This document shows positions 1 through 13,782 of a stretch of DNA of 64,000 nucleotides, one piece after another. This DNA comes from Stenopsyche tienmushanensis. Taxonomy: Eukaryota > Arthropoda > Insecta > Trichoptera > Stenopsychidae. Position 1 is the first letter of the stretch; every line of letters starts with the position of its first letter. Location: positions 62,001-126,000 of the forward strand of contig WACJ01000331.1 in the NCBI GenBank assembly GCA_008973525.1. Direction: 5' to 3'. The notes under the pieces were generated by a model. That model worked only from the letters and a program-made list of their open reading frames with translations. It was not told where the DNA came from and ran no database searches. The position numbers and the translations under genes were made by a program.

Positions 1-3000
1 TCGTGGTTGCAGACTAATTTCAGATAAGAAAATCTTATACACTTTATAAGATTATACAGAAGAACATAGGGACCCGCTTCAAAAGAACTAAACGTAAACA
101 ATTATTGCGGAGCATCGAATTTCTGCATCAAACCGAGTGGTGAGCGAGAGTCACCTCTCGAATGCAAAGGGTTAATACGATGCAAAGAGTCCGTTTAAGT
201 ACTACAACGTGCATTCCCTGTAGGGGTCCCAATCGAATACTCGAATATTCGATATTCGAATATATTTACCCTTTTTTTCAATCTATATATATTAAATTCA
301 TTCGTAATAAATTCAAGTAAATATTTTATAACTTATTTGAAATCCTGGAGGCGTTTTTGTTTTCAAACTAGTTTTCGGGAGACTCGGGGAGAAGCAGTTG
401 CGTCAATTTCTTCTACTTATTTTAGCGTCAATTCCTACTATTTAATTATGCATTTGAATTTATCAACGAAGAAAATACTCCCAAGCGCCTCAATTTTAGC
501 CTTCTGACAGTTCGTGCGGCACCCACTTGTCCGGCGTTTTTATCTTTCCTATGTCGAAACTATTTTTGCCCTTATTATTTTACAAATCGATTCTTTTCCG
601 AATGTGGACTTAATATTTCCACCTACTTTTGGGGAGCGTTGTGCCCCAATTTGAACTCATACATGCCATTCTGTTGAAAGTGATTAAAAACAATACAAAT
701 AGCAAAAATGACTCAATATTAAAAGGCAATTTGTCAATTTCAAATAGTCGAACCTGTACTTTTCTCAATCACGGTCGGCCTTTGGCTAAATGGAAAACGC
801 AGCATACATCTTCTTTATCTATCCAAGATTTGGATCGTAGAAAAGGCTGAGAAAATCAAGTCCAAGAATTCCAAAACGTGGCAACGGTTCTGTTTCGGGA
901 TTATCAGCGAATTCGTAGAAATCCTTCCAAACGGCTTATTTCCGAGAAAATAGCGTTTGACTGTGTAGACTGTGTGTTGTGTAATATATAATAAAATAGG
1001 CTTGCTACTGTTCTAGTAGTTGTGCAATGCTACGTATAGACATACACACACACACACAATATAGACGGCATGGCGCATGCGCGTAGTGTATTTATTATCT
1101 ATGCCACGAATGTGAAGATACTACGCGCGACTACTTCTCTCTTTCTGACGAATCGAATGCTCGAACATTTTTGAATTGATTTTACGAATTTATTGAATAA
1201 TTGATTCACGTCAAAATCATGACTATGTCAACTATTTCGAATACATAACCCAAGCGAAAATAACCATAATCACTAGAATATGGCCAGAATTAAATTTGAT
1301 TGCAATTTTCGTCTCGGATTTTAGTTTAATAAAATCTCATTTAGATGTTTTTATATTTGTAAATTTAAACTTGAGTGTTAAAGCAGAGACTCTGGACAAT
1401 ATCGTACCAATTGTCTTTAAACAGTGAATTATCAACGTTTTGCATCCATTGCAGGATAAAGCCTTCTCCGGGTTGTTTCCATTCATATTTATTTGGAACC
1501 AACATCTCTCTTCGTCGCAATCATTTTATTTTGAGATTTGAATCCTCTTTTCAAAAGTTTAGTTTCGTATTGCTTAAGAGTGGATCTTAATGTATTATTT
1601 TGTCTTTGATAACGCATTTCCCATATTTAAGATGTTTTGCTAAATGTTCCCAAGTAACCTGAGATGTTCTTCCGCTGTAATCTTTGGTCGACCATTTTTT
1701 CCATAAACATAAATTTCAGTATTAACATATAAAGTATTTTATTTGATCACGTTATTAAATATTCAGACAGCTACAAATAAAAATGATAAACGATTTGAAT
1801 ATCCATCTTTTTTTTGCACGCTTTTTCCTCTATTCAATGTTTAAATTAATATTTATCAAATCAAAGACTATTGCATAACCAATGGATAATTCAAAAAAAA
1901 GTACATTTGCATTAATTACCTACAAATTTATTTTAATGGTTTTAATTTGAAATCCTTTTGTTAAGCCAATGATTCAATAGTTAATCAACCGCTAGCGATC
2001 ATTTTTATTATGAATTGATATCAAGTGTGAAACTTTCTTATTATGTTAGCAAGTCCTTTGTTCCTTTTGCTTGACATGATTCCGGAATTTATCACATGTG
2101 AATTGATTATATTACGATGACAATGTTGCTATTGTGAGATTAAAGTATGATTAATTGAATTAAAGATTTAAACTTGTTCATTTAATTTTGACATTTTGCA
2201 ACATTGCAACAATCATAATGTGATTTGATTTAATCTATGATCCATATTTCGATACAAGGAGGTCACAACTAATTCTTTTTATTTCCGTAGGGTGCCACCG
2301 AATGCGATAATAAAATGAAACAAAGCAAAGAAGAGAAATGATAAAGGATTTCTAGATAAACACGTGTTACTATGAGACACGATTGTCTGATTAACACTAT
2401 CTATTCAGTTGCTATAATTCATTTTCTACATTCAAATTTGACAGTATCTGTTCAGTTTTCTTGTAGAAATAGCGATAAAAATCCATTTTTAAAGAGATGT
2501 GGATTTCAGCTAAAACCATAACCGTAAAATAGCACAAATGCTATCAAATTCTAATGATCATTACAAGAAGATATTTTTTATAATCGGAACCAGAACCTGA
2601 AATATAAAAATTAGCCATTGTATCATACCTCACAACACGGAACATATTTTAAACCACTTTTTATAATATCTACAAGTTAATAATCTAGCATTGATACCAT
2701 TAAGAGATTCTTCATTCACAATATGATGATATGTGCAAAGCAAACAACAACTTTTCAATCGGTGTACCAGAAACGCATCACTGAAAGACACGTTAACTTC
2801 TTAAAGATCACCTTGATTTTGAACGACGTGCTTACAATCGGTCAAAATACATTATCAGTCACAGTATAAATCATCATGTAATCTCATCGATTGGATTCCA
2901 TAAATATATTATTGTTGTGATGCTCAAGCTGTGTGTGTGTCAATTTAATCAATCAGTTGCACGAATATAAACTGGAAGCTTCGTTATGTATTTAAATGCT

Positions 3001-3016
3001 ATTTTTTTAATTGCAG
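1..3016. other. Left flank without recognisable gene
   Basis: No exon of a known protein family was recognised here. The stretch is AT-rich, with a palindromic run of TCGAATAT-type words near 235-262 and a CA repeat near 1044-1058. It should contain or precede the missing first coding exon(s) of the ABCG gene that becomes visible at 3017, but no sequence resembling an ABCG N-terminus was found. The short open frames at 629-850 and 1375-1590 have no protein-like features I recognise. Confidence 0.5.
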
Positions 3017-6000
3017 AACCCAAGGATATTTTACAAAATATATCCGGTGAATTCCGATCTGGAGAGCTGACTGCAATCATGGGATCTTCCGGGGCTGGGA
3101 AGAGCACTTTGATGGATATCCTCACCGGATATACGTGAGAAACAATTCATTAATGAAATAACAAGCATCGTCCCAGTTAATCAATGGGGACAGTAAAACC
3201 ATGGTTTCCAATTCGAATTTTCAAATACTCTATATTTAGTCTATTCCACCGCTACTGCAATCAACAATAATGAATAGTATGTGGAGAAGTTATTTTCAAT
3301 GTCCATTCAACAATATTAGCTGCATCAAATTACAATTTTTGTACCATGAGTCCCCAACAAGATATCTGAAATTTTGCGAACCTTTTTAAAAATACCCGTG
3401 AAAAATCCTTTTCTTTAATTTTTTTGTAGAAATAAATTCATCAATTTAAGGAATTAAACGTTAACCATTTGAGTAGTGAGCTAATTTAAATTCTTAGATG
3501 CTATATTTGCTTGTGCGCCACTTATCATAGGTACAAATCCACTTATCTGTCAAAACCGTCGCAGCGTGTATGAAGTTTGTACATAGCACATAATATTGAT
3601 TCACTATATCATTCAGACATCGTTATTAGTCGATAAATTTAGGTTAACGATCTATACAATCGTCTCTGTCTGTCTCCGAGCTCAACGTGTAAGAATGCTC
3701 TTTATGAGTCACCGGAATTCGGACACAACATTGTGTCTTATCTCCTTGAAGGGTTAATAGAGTCGAACAGAGCCGCCCATGAGTGACTGATTTGCAATAT
3801 CTTATCCGCATGTAATCATATGGAAAAAGTAATTAGAAATCAACACATTAAAATACTTTATTCCTAAAAAACGATTTCCCACAACTATGATTTACTTCTT
3901 CTGACTTTTTCTCGCAAAACTTCTTGAACTTTTTATCAATAGCGTTGATTTTACTAAAACATTCCCTTTCGAAATACAATCAATGTTTGGTTTTAGTAAT
4001 TCAAAATGGTTTGCTCATTTTTTCTTTGTAAATGAATAGATCAGCTTCGGCTTTCATAATCACCGAAATGTTTCCAAAAATCAACAATTCTTCCAACTAT
4101 TTTTTTTACTCTTGAATATATTTCGTTAATAGTAATAAATAAGACATTTTATGGATTTTCAAATGTCTAATAATATATTGGAATAAAGCGAAGTCAACCT
4201 TTTTTGCTTTATTCCAGCCATTATTAAAAATTTAGTTTTGCACAAATATGTAAATGTGAATAGCATTAATATATGCATTGCAAAAGGCGATTTGCATGTT
4301 CTAGCCAATGCATGTATACCACATGCTATCCTGCAGGATCATTTACAGGTTTTAAGCATTTCTTGTTCCGGATTGCCACAACACAATTATTTTGTCAATA
4401 TATACACGCCATTAAAAAAACCAGGCCATTACCATTAATATTTTTATTATAACATATAATTATGAATACATGTTATATAATATACCCTGTTTATAGCTTC
4501 TTGGGTTGGTTAATTAAAATACACTCCTTATTTCGATGAACAACCCATGCAAAATAATATTTTCCTCGGATTTGATCAATATATTATAAAGGCCTTAAAA
4601 TTGACTATTGCAAAATTTATGTAATAAGACAAATTTTTATGCGTTGTGTTTTTTTTATTGAGTATGTGGAAAATTTATTGCAAACATTCAGCCTTCAAAA
4701 AATGTTTAATTCAATTTTCCGCATATTTCCATGTACTATCACTATTTAATTCCAAATTATACACAGTACAACTGAATACTAACACTTCGACTTGCTGACT
4801 CAATTCACTCGTTTGCCCCACTCTACTAGATATGAACGCTTCTAAAACTTTTTTATATCTTACAAGCTAAAAAAACTTAAATAAAGTAGAATCATTAAAT
4901 TATAGCAGTGAAGCTTGCATTTTTTAGTACCGTATTGTAAAAAATCTATTACGACAATTGAGTAAAAATCCTGTTAAGAATTCATTAAGTTGAGCTCGAA
5001 AAATAGTTTTAAAATAATGTACAGCATTTTAAAGGCTTCGAAGAATAATTTATTGCCAAACTAACATATATTCATTTGCAAATCGCGCTTGCTAAAAAAT
5101 AACTTAATGAGGATTCATAAACAACAATTTTTAAGAAATATGCTATTCACAACACTACAATTTCTCGCCTGATAATGACGAGAATTGATTTAAGATATAT
5201 TCAAATGATAGGCGAAAAATTGTATATTGCAAATAAACATTTTTAATTTTAGAGATTTTCATGCTGATGAACAATAATTTATCATTGCTTTCCAAATATA
5301 ATATATGTTGGATTGGATACATTCTTAGATATGCTGTGTTTAACATCTTACACTATGTTAATACACTTCTATGTATTTAACATCTTGATGGATAAAAGTT
5401 GGACGATGAAACTATTCCAATAAGGATATCTATTTAACATATAGATTAACAGATAAACAACTGATCAGACAATAATCAAACTAAATAAGTTTGAATTAAG
5501 GGTAATATCACATCAGATTAAGTGCTCGAATTTTATATTGAACAAGTTCACTTGGTATAATATTAAATATATCAACAATTAGAGCAAGATAGGTATGATA
5601 TGATTATTTAAGTATATCTCATTATGAAGACACTGAATTGGGAAGGTTAATCTTCAAAAGAAGGAGCCAACCCATTCCACCATCTTTCGAGGAAAAATCT
5701 TCAATATTTAAAAAACCACCCACACCCCCTGTCGCGATGACGGTAGCGACATTCGAGCGCTTTATAAATTATAAATCTAAGATTTAGACAAAATTAATGT
5801 GATTCTTTCCTATTATTGTATTTTCTTAATTGCGGATAAAATATGAGCAGTTCTGTTCTCCTTTACTACTCCTGGCAATCTGTTTCTGCTGAGGCGTCAA
5901 AGATTGATGTTTCTTTTTTAGGCCTGATCCACACTATGGTGCCAGTAACGGTTCGATCTCGCTCCGGTCTCGGTTCGATCAAATATTCTTACACAAGAAA

Positions 6001-9000
6001 CAATCAGAGTATTCACACTATCGGATCATTCCAATCCCGTTTTTTGTATGAGAATATTTGACCGGATCGAGACCGAGAGCGAGATCGAACCGTTACCGGC
6101 ACCATAGTGTGGATCAGGCCTTAAGGTTAGTGATTAACCTCCAGTTCAGATCCTGGTTCACTTTCCAATAGAGATAATACAATCTGGGATTTGACGTAAA
6201 TTTGAATAATAGTGAAGCCTGTTGCCAGTCGGTACATTTTTCAGACATTGACAATAGCACTGTTAATTTCATTGGAGAAAAATGGCCATCACCATTTCTT
6301 ATCTCTAATTCTGATACTATTGTAATTCTAATAGTATAGCCATGGCATTGTCATGTATAATCACACATCCTATCCCTTGGCTGTACTAATGGATACCATT
6401 TGGTTGAGGAACGATATTGTGTTTTTTTTCTTTCCGATTGTATCTTTTTACATTCATTATTTGTTCAAGGGAACCAAGGGGCTCAAAAGTAACAATGTTG
6501 TTGCCATCAAATATATAAACAATGTTTCCTTTTGGTTCTTTCGCTAAAGCTTTTGTAGTTTTAAATGAGCAGGATGTCACTTGGTTATCTCTCACTGTAC
6601 CCAACTGCAAATAATTTAATTTCAGACAATAAGCTAAATATGATATGATATTCAGGATCATTAACAAATTTCAACAAGTTTGTTACTACCCTTTCACCTA
6701 AACTCAGGTTTTCCCAAACCATAAGAATCAAACTGATATACGTATCTTCCAGCTGAGGCTATACACTGTAGTTTAAATCCGAACCTTACTGGTTTCCCTC
6801 ATATGAACATCTTAGCATGGTGACGTCCAAAATAAGGCACCATCTCTTCATCGATCGATATCTTATGAGAAAATATGCCAAACTGCATGTACCGTTTATT
6901 TAGTTTATTGAAAAAAGGTGCTAGATTGGAAAACTTATCGGATTTGTCTAATGAATGTATTTATTTATTTCATACGTTCGTTACATTGTTTTACGTATGA
7001 AAAAGATCCATTTATTTTCATCTAATCTCCACTGAAATTTTGTTTGATGGAGAGAGTGATAACCAGTGAATATTCGGGATCAATATTTTTTTTTCAAGTT
7101 TGACGCAAAAAGGTATGGCTGTTTTTACTTTGAACATATTTTATTGAAAACAACTCAACTGGGCACGTCCTAAAGTTGCGTCAGCGCAACGGATATACTC
7201 GTATAAGTCATTCACTGCTGTGTCATAGGTCGATATGTTCACGCAAATATATATCCATGTGTTCAGGAGTATGAATATGAAAGTTGAACTAAATTTATTT
7301 TTAAATAATTGAAAATAACATTTTTTCAGTCAAATGTTAGACTAATTGTGATGCATGATGAGCGTTTGTATATTTTGACTTTTATTTTGACCACATTTTG
7401 CGAAGGTAATCTTCGTGTTGCGTATACGCAACATTAGGAAGAAGTGGGTTAATAATGGTATGTTTTGCTTTACACAATTAAAATAAGAAAAATATTATTC
7501 TTGCAAATAGGTTTATCATTTTTTTTTAATGTTATTCCTCATCTAATGCTCTATACTTTCGTTTTACATCTGCATAATTATCATGCAGTACATTTAAATG
7601 CACTAAAACCATGGTATATTAAAAAATAGTCACGACAAAATCTTTAGCCATTTTTTTTTATTGCTAAATAATTATTATTATGGAGCAAAAAATATTTTGA
7701 AAGCACTATTGCTCGAGGGATACGAATTGGTCAGTGCAGTTGCACTGAGCTCGCCAGCACATGGTGTGCGAGCAGGAAAGAACGAAAACATTTTGCTCTT
7801 GCTCTTTCTAACGCGCTCTCGGTGCATTGAGTGCATATGCACCAAGCTCAACCCAACCGGTACAACAAGGACATTAAGTGCAAGCTTACTCAACCGACAC
7901 AATGATTGTACGAAAATCATAATAGGAAACTCCATACCGCAAATGGTGCATATTATCCTTTGTTGATTTTTATCAATTTCCAAAATCGGTCATATCACAA
8001 AGAACTGCATATACTAAATATGTACGCAATTAATATATTTATTAAATAATTGTAAATTCAAATTCTACAATTAATCGCAAAAGTTTTTTTGAAAAGATCG
8101 AAAAAACAGTCTTATTGACTTTCTACTCTAATAGAAATGAACACGCATATCTCATTAAAAATAATATAATAAGAACTTCTTTAATTTAATTAGCGTGACA
8201 ATAATTAATTGAGTTTAAATGTAAAAAATCACCAAATTCATCTCATAAGTCATACAAAAATGTATATTAATGGGGATGTTCTGCTGTATTGTAAATACTT
8301 CGTTATACATTCATCTGCCTATTGTTTCAATTATTCATATTTTCTACTTAGAGGACGATTTTTGGTTTTTATGCGAGAGTTACAAGTATATTAAGTGTTA
8401 TAAAAAAATGTCCCGGAGGGAAACATCAGTAGAAATTGGAAAATAAATAATAGATCATTCCGAGAAATAGATGAAAAATTGATTAAGTCTAAAATGTAGC
8501 TGAAAGATTTAATTTAAAACTGACTGGAAAATAAAGACCAATGTCCACAATCGTTAAAGCGATAAATATATGAATTATTTTAAGTGCTACCCTAGAACAG
8601 AGATGGGGAACTTTTTAAAGAAGTGGGTCAAATTTTGTTCATTCTTTTATTTAAAACTAGCAAGTCGGTAGGGTTGCCAATCATCCATATTTGGAAGCAC
8701 ACATTTTTCAACATACTGTGTAATTCAAGGGATATTCTCGTTCCTTAAAATACGTGATTTCACTTTTCAAGAATACGTGGATTGAGCGAACATTGTTACA
8801 AAATTAAACTTGGAGACAAAGATAGATTTAAGTCCAGGAATAGTCAGAAACTGTCAATCTGCGACCATGAATCCAACGATAGATTCGAAATATCGGATAG
8901 AGGTAAAAAAATTATTCTAATTTTACCTCTCAAAAAATTACTAAACGCGATCGGATACCCGTTTTTTTCACTTTTTAACGTAATTATAATTTATAAACAT

Positions 9001-12000
9001 GACTCGCGTCAATCTTAATGTCTCTAGTGTATATATATATATATACACTTGGGTCTGTTTTTATACGGATATTATTTATGCGATTTTGAAGTTATGCGGT
9101 TTTTAAATATAATGGAACAAAAAGCTTTTTTTATGCGAATGCGAATTAAAAATATAAAAGTCATCCAGATTTAGAACATCCAAATGTAAAAATAGTGTTT
9201 CTTCCATACAATACGACATGTTTAATTAAGCCACTAGATAAGGGCATCATTTCCACTTTTAAAAAGTATTATATTATGTATCTAGAAAATGAGTCATTAA
9301 CTGTACCTGAAATTTGGAAAAAGTTTTCAATTTTGGACTGTATAAAAAATGTTTTATGTGCAATATCACAGATTACTCCACACACATTAAATTCTTGTTG
9401 GAAAGCAGTGTTACAGATGGCGAAATAATAAAAACTTCGACATTGTCTGTGGAAATCATTACTTTGGCAAATCATCTTGGAGAAGGCTTTGATACTTTTT
9501 ATCAAAATGATGTCGATGAATTGCTTGAGGATACTCTCTTGAATAATATTATTGATTTAATTTTATATGGCAGGAAAGAAACAGAAGACGATATTGAAGT
9601 GGAAGAAACTCCTGCCCCTTAAAAACGAGCTTAAGAATTGCGTGTCATGAACTGCATAAAAAAATATTGGTTAACATTCACAAACTTTTTTTATGCGATT
9701 TTTGCTACATTTCACTACATTGATTTGAAGTTATGCGGTTTTTAAAAATAACGGAACCTATCCCTCAGTTTTTTATGTGGTTCAAGTATTTTTTATGCGA
9801 ATTTTTATATGCGACTCCCCGTGGAACGTATCTATCGCATAAAAACAGATCCAAGTGTATATATATATATATATATTTATATACAAGCTTTCTGAAAAAT
9901 AATTGATGACAAAGTAGAGAATGAATGAATACACATCTAACATTTCTGCAATCGAAATCCTGTTTCCCGTTATACGCCTTGATACTTGTAAAAATATAAT
10001 TTATGTAAATTAATTGAAACGCCATCACAATCTCTCGACTTTAGCCCTATTAAACCTTTGAAATGTTCTTGAAAAGCTATTCTAAAAACATGAAATAACT
10101 TCAAAGAAAGAAGTAAGAGGAGTATTAGCAGATAAATAGGTATTTTAAGTGAAATACCAACAAACAAAAAAAATAGTTAAGAAGATGAAAAAAATTGTTG
10201 CATTTTTTACAAAATACTTTAAAAATTAGCACAGTTTTGCTTAATTTATACATAAATGTATATTACATATCGCTTAATAATTTTGTAGGATTTTTTTAAA
10301 GGAAATTTAATGAAAAAATATCCTACGAACTTATTGATTGATGTGTTATATACATCCCAATTTACTTCTCTACTGTTAATTCTACGTTATATATTATAAT
10401 ATAACATACAATCTGTTCAGTGAATAAACTGTAAGTCTTATTATTTCAGATCAAAATGGACAGGATCGGTCAAAATTAATGGATATGAAAGGGATATTAG
10501 ACGTTTTAGGAAACAATCCTGCTACATAATGCAAAATGACCATCTTCAACCGTTGCTTACCGTTCAAGAAGCGATGAATGTGGCTGCTAATTTAAAACTA
10601 GGTCCCAGTGTGACTGCCAAAGAAAAACGATCTAGGGTAACAAAAAAATATTTTATCTATACCTTATTTGTCACATATAACATTACCTAAATTATTTAAC
10701 ACATTTGCAGATTAATCAAATTCTTATTGCCATTGGGTTGAATAATGAAACAAAAAATGTTAGAACTATAAATTTATCGGGAGGTCAAAAAAAGCGACTT
10801 GCAATTGCTTTAGAGTTGATAAGCAATCCTCCGATTATGTTTTTTGATGAACCGACGAGGTAAATTTTAAGTCGATACTTCAATATAATATAAGAAAAAA
10901 AATTATGCTTAAATATTTTTTTCACAAATCTACCTTTAACATGTACCACAATAACTACTGTAAATTGAATTAATATGTTAAACTAAAATAAATGATTTTC
11001 CAGCGGTTTGGACAGTCATACATCAAAACAATGCATTGGCTTATTACAAAAATTAGCTTATGAAGGTAGAACCATAATTTGTACAATTCACCAACCACCT
11101 GCGACACTACTAGAAATGTTCGATCACCTATATGTTATATCTAAAGGCAGATGCGTTTACCAGGGCAGTATTAAAGGACTCGTCCCATATTTAGGACAAT
11201 TAAACCTTAAATGTCCTCCTTATCACAACCCAGCTGATTATGGTAAATTATAAAATCACCGGAACATTGTAACATCAAAAAATTGATTCCAATGTAATTT
11301 TTTCTATGCATTGTTTCTGCAGTCCTAGATGTTTCATCTGGAGAGTACGGTGACCATGATGATCAATTAGTAATGAAATGTGAAAATGGAAAAAACAATG
11401 ATTGGCGAAAAACCTGTCGAGATACTGCCCAAATCAACGCCTCTCTACATCTAAGTATGCAATTTCAAAATATCACGTGTTGCTTTTTATTATTTTATGA
11501 GCTAATCATTTATAATATGAGAATACACAAAACAATAGATACATAAATATATTATTGTATGATGCAACAACTATTCTATTACTAAAGGCTAAGAGATTTA
11601 TTAAAATGAAAGCATCTTGTCATATATATTATAAAACTTATTTTATTTTATTAAATTTTTAACATTGATTATTCATATTTTCAGATAGGATGGTGGCTAA
11701 TGGTTTGATAACTCCCATAAATGCTCCGAATCTACCGCTTACGCCATTTTTGCCCATTTGGATTGCTAATGATCACATGTCGGAAAGCTCACCAAAGTTA
11801 AAATATTCAATTGATCCAAGGGCTTGTTGTAAAAATGAAAAAAGATATCCAATATCATTTTTCGCACAAATAATGGTGCTATTGTTAAGAAATGTGCGAA
11901 TTTTATCTAGAGATAAAGTATTATGCAATATGAGATTCTTAATACATATGAGCATAGCTATCGTGGTGGGAATCTTATATTTTCAAATAGGAAAAGAAGC

Positions 12001-13735
12001 TCAATATATAAGGGATAACTTTAATTTTATATTTTTCTCAATAATATTCTTGATGTTTACTGCTACCAACTCGATGGCATTATCATGTAAGTAAAAATGT
12101 ATCTCTTTTGTAAATGCTTGAATATTGTTTGTTTTTATATTACCGAAACCGTCTTCAATTCACCTCCCTTTCTAATATTTTATATATGTCATTTTTCCAT
12201 ATTCAAAAAGTACTGCAGAATATGAATAATTCATTAAGTATGCACTAAAAGCAACCACATGTATATTCAGACACTGTATAATAATTATAGATTATGTCAA
12301 AATTGTGTGACAGTTGAAATAATTATTTAGGATATCCAAAAAAAATAGATAATGCATGGATTATTAAAAGATATTAATATATTTAAAAACTTTTTCATTA
12401 CTGGATCCATATTTTGAACACTGAGCTATGGGAGCTCCATCATTTTTTAGATTGTATCTAAGAAATGGCACATATTTTTCACACAAGAACTTTTTATTTT
12501 TTGAAATTGTTTGATTAAATTTTTAAACAGTTTATTTTTCAAGTCGTTATTGAAAATGTTTGCATTATTTTAATCTCAACTTATTTATTAATTTATATAT
12601 ATCTAGCAGCCAATTGTATATTTATTTTTATAACGGTGAATTAGCATCAATTCCATGTAACTTAAAAACTGATCCTGGAAATCTTGATTTGCCTTAATTG
12701 GATTTGAATCACAAAAACCTTTTGATTTCCAGATCTGCATTCTGATTACTGAGCTCTGGAATGCCATAATCTTTCAGATTGGATCAATTGCGTACACAAG
12801 ATTAAATACTTTTATCGTATTATATTACAACATTCAAATTTTCCAAAATGCTAAAAAAGTTTTCATTCATGTCATACATATATCATAATCATTTCGAATG
12901 AAGTATGACGACCACATATTTTCAATTCACACTATTGAAGTGATGACAAACTAATTTTTCCAGGCTTAGTTTTGGGACAGCATGAATCAGTACTAATTAT
13001 CAATTATAAAAACAATAAATTGATCTTATGAATTGTTTTCCTTTTTAGTTCCTTTTGAAATGCCAATAATTAAAACAGAACACTTTAACCGATGGTATTC
13101 ACTAAAAGCTTATTACATAGCCATGACAATAACTGATGCTCCTATACAATTTATTTCTACTTTGGTATTTGCAATTATAACATATTTTCTCACCGGTCAA
13201 CCAATGGAATTTTTTCGTTTTTCATATTATACAATAATGTGTCTTTTGGTGTCGTTTGCTGCACAAAGTATTGGAATTTTAAATGGAGCATTATTCAGCA
13301 TTCAGGTATTCTTACGCATATATTAGATTATTGTTTAATTTATTAATTATCACTATTCATGCCGATGATTTATATAATGTCTTTTTTCAGAATGGTGCGA
13401 TGATAGGACCATTTTTCATGTTGCCATTTATAATGTTTTCTGGATTTTTTATTCATTTAAATGATGCACATCCTTCTTTACGATGGCTCTTCCATATATC
13501 ATACATCAAATATGGCTTCGAAGGTGCTATGCTTAGTGTATTTGGATATGATCGTGAAAAATTAGCGTGTACGAGTGAATATTGTCATTATAAATATCCA
13601 TCAAAATTTTTAGTAGAAGTTGATATGGATCAAGCTTGTTACTTTTATTCAGTAATAGCAATTTTTGGTCTATATGTATTTATTAAAATATTTACGTATT
13701 TTGCAATATATTATCGCATAAGAGCCAGACAATGA
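3017..13735 (+). CDS. ABCG-family half transporter (ABCG1/4-like), 5' incomplete
   Basis: ATP-driven membrane half-transporter that should work as a dimer; insect relatives move lipids or other hydrophobic molecules. Eight exons join in phase: 3017-3134, 10450-10636, 10711-10859, 11004-11242, 11323-11454, 11685-12086, 13049-13305 and 13391-13735 (stop TGA), giving about 608 residues. The nucleotide-binding domain comes first: Walker [11 protein letters not shown]-loop IMQND, signature LSGGQKKRL, Walker [14 protein letters not shown]-loop TIHQPP. About six hydrophobic segments follow, starting near [15 protein letters not shown] and ending near [31 protein letters not shown] precedes the second helix, as in ABCG1/4 relatives. 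The first visible exon begins in phase 1 (its first codon is completed by an upstream G), so at least one upstream coding exon is missing. The first visible intron is 7.3 kb and full of transposon relics. The family assignment is firm; the exact orthologue and substrate are not. Confidence 0.93.
3461..3757. repeat. TTAA-flanked piggyBac-type MITE, family A copy 1
   Basis: A 297-bp non-coding element lies between direct TTAA copies in the ABCG intron. The left end reads TTAACCATTTGAGTAGTGAG; the right end, read inward, starts TTAACCCTTCAAGG. Internal words (TTAGTCGATAAATTTAGG, CTATACAATCG, CCGAGCTCAACGTGTAAGAA) recur in the copies at 27635, 28105, 40579 and 59717. The TTAA duplication and CCC-type ends suggest mobilisation by a piggyBac-like transposase. 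Confidence 0.75.
5921..6120. mobile_element. PIF/Harbinger-like MITE with long inverted repeats (copy 1)
   Basis: A 200-bp element whose arms are long inverted repeats starting GGCCTGATCCACACTATGG and ending with the complement. A 3-bp duplication TTA flanks it on both sides. GGCC ends with TWA target duplications fit the PIF/Harbinger superfamily. A second member with the same ends, flanked by TAA, sits at 56009-56185. It has no coding capacity and lies in the long ABCG intron. Confidence 0.8.
6386..7452 (-). pseudogene. Decayed piggyBac transposase and element end
   Basis: Read on the minus strand, the region encodes broken pieces of a DDE_Tnp_1_7 (piggyBac) transposase. Around 6960-6770 there is [14 protein letters not shown], then [15 protein letters not shown] (the conserved SIDE-MVPYYGRH block) and [10 protein letters not shown]. 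After several stops comes a frame at 6667-6386 with [23 protein letters not shown] and [17 protein letters not shown], matching the C-terminal part of piggyBac transposases. A TTAA at 7449-7452 next to CCCACTTCTTCC (read inward) is the likely 5' terminus, with subterminal inverted repeats around TTGCGTATACGCAA. Multiple stops and frameshifts make it inactive. The other terminus was not located. Confidence 0.82.
7678..7983. other. Unassigned GC-richer block in ABCG intron
   Basis: This roughly 300-bp block is clearly richer in G and C than the surrounding intron and is open for 101 codons on each strand. The predicted peptides look like no family I know, and both frames being open suggests chance. 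It may be a fragment of an unclassified interspersed repeat. Confidence 0.25.
9046..9857 (+). mobile_element. Internally deleted pogo/Tigger-type DNA transposon
   Basis: The 812-bp element is flanked by TA dinucleotides. Its terminal inverted repeats start CACTTGGGTCTGTTTTTAT on the left and CACTTGGATCTGTTTTTAT on the right (read inward). TA targeting and the encoded pogo-type transposase remnant place it in the Tc1/mariner-pogo superfamily. Repeats of ATGCG/ATGCGATTTT occur just inside both ends. It is far shorter than an autonomous Tigger, so most of the transposase gene was lost before or after insertion. Confidence 0.82.
9162..9622 (+). pseudogene. Tigger/pogo transposase C-terminal fragment (frameshifted)
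   Basis: The frame from about 9162 reads [15 protein letters not shown] followed by [13 protein letters not shown], the conserved block around the third catalytic aspartate of pogo/Tigger/jerky-type DDE transposases, and then [11 protein letters not shown] frameshift near 9420 moves the rest ([15 protein letters not shown], then [15 protein letters not shown]) into another frame, ending at a stop at 9622. The DNA-binding domains and the first two catalytic acids are absent. Confidence 0.8.
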
Positions 13736-13776
13736 CATAAATTTCAGTATTTTTTATAATATTGTTGTTTTATCTT

Positions 13777-13782
13777 AATAAA
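13777..13782 (+). terminator. Polyadenylation signal of the ABCG gene
   Basis: A canonical AATAAA lies 42 bases after the ABCG stop codon and is the first such hexamer in the 3' flank. Confidence 0.6.

Noticed and set aside
1320..1560. Minus-strand open stretch with NKYEWKQPGEGFILQW
   Set aside because: Protein-like in places, but bounded by stops on both sides, with no recognised family or splice context.
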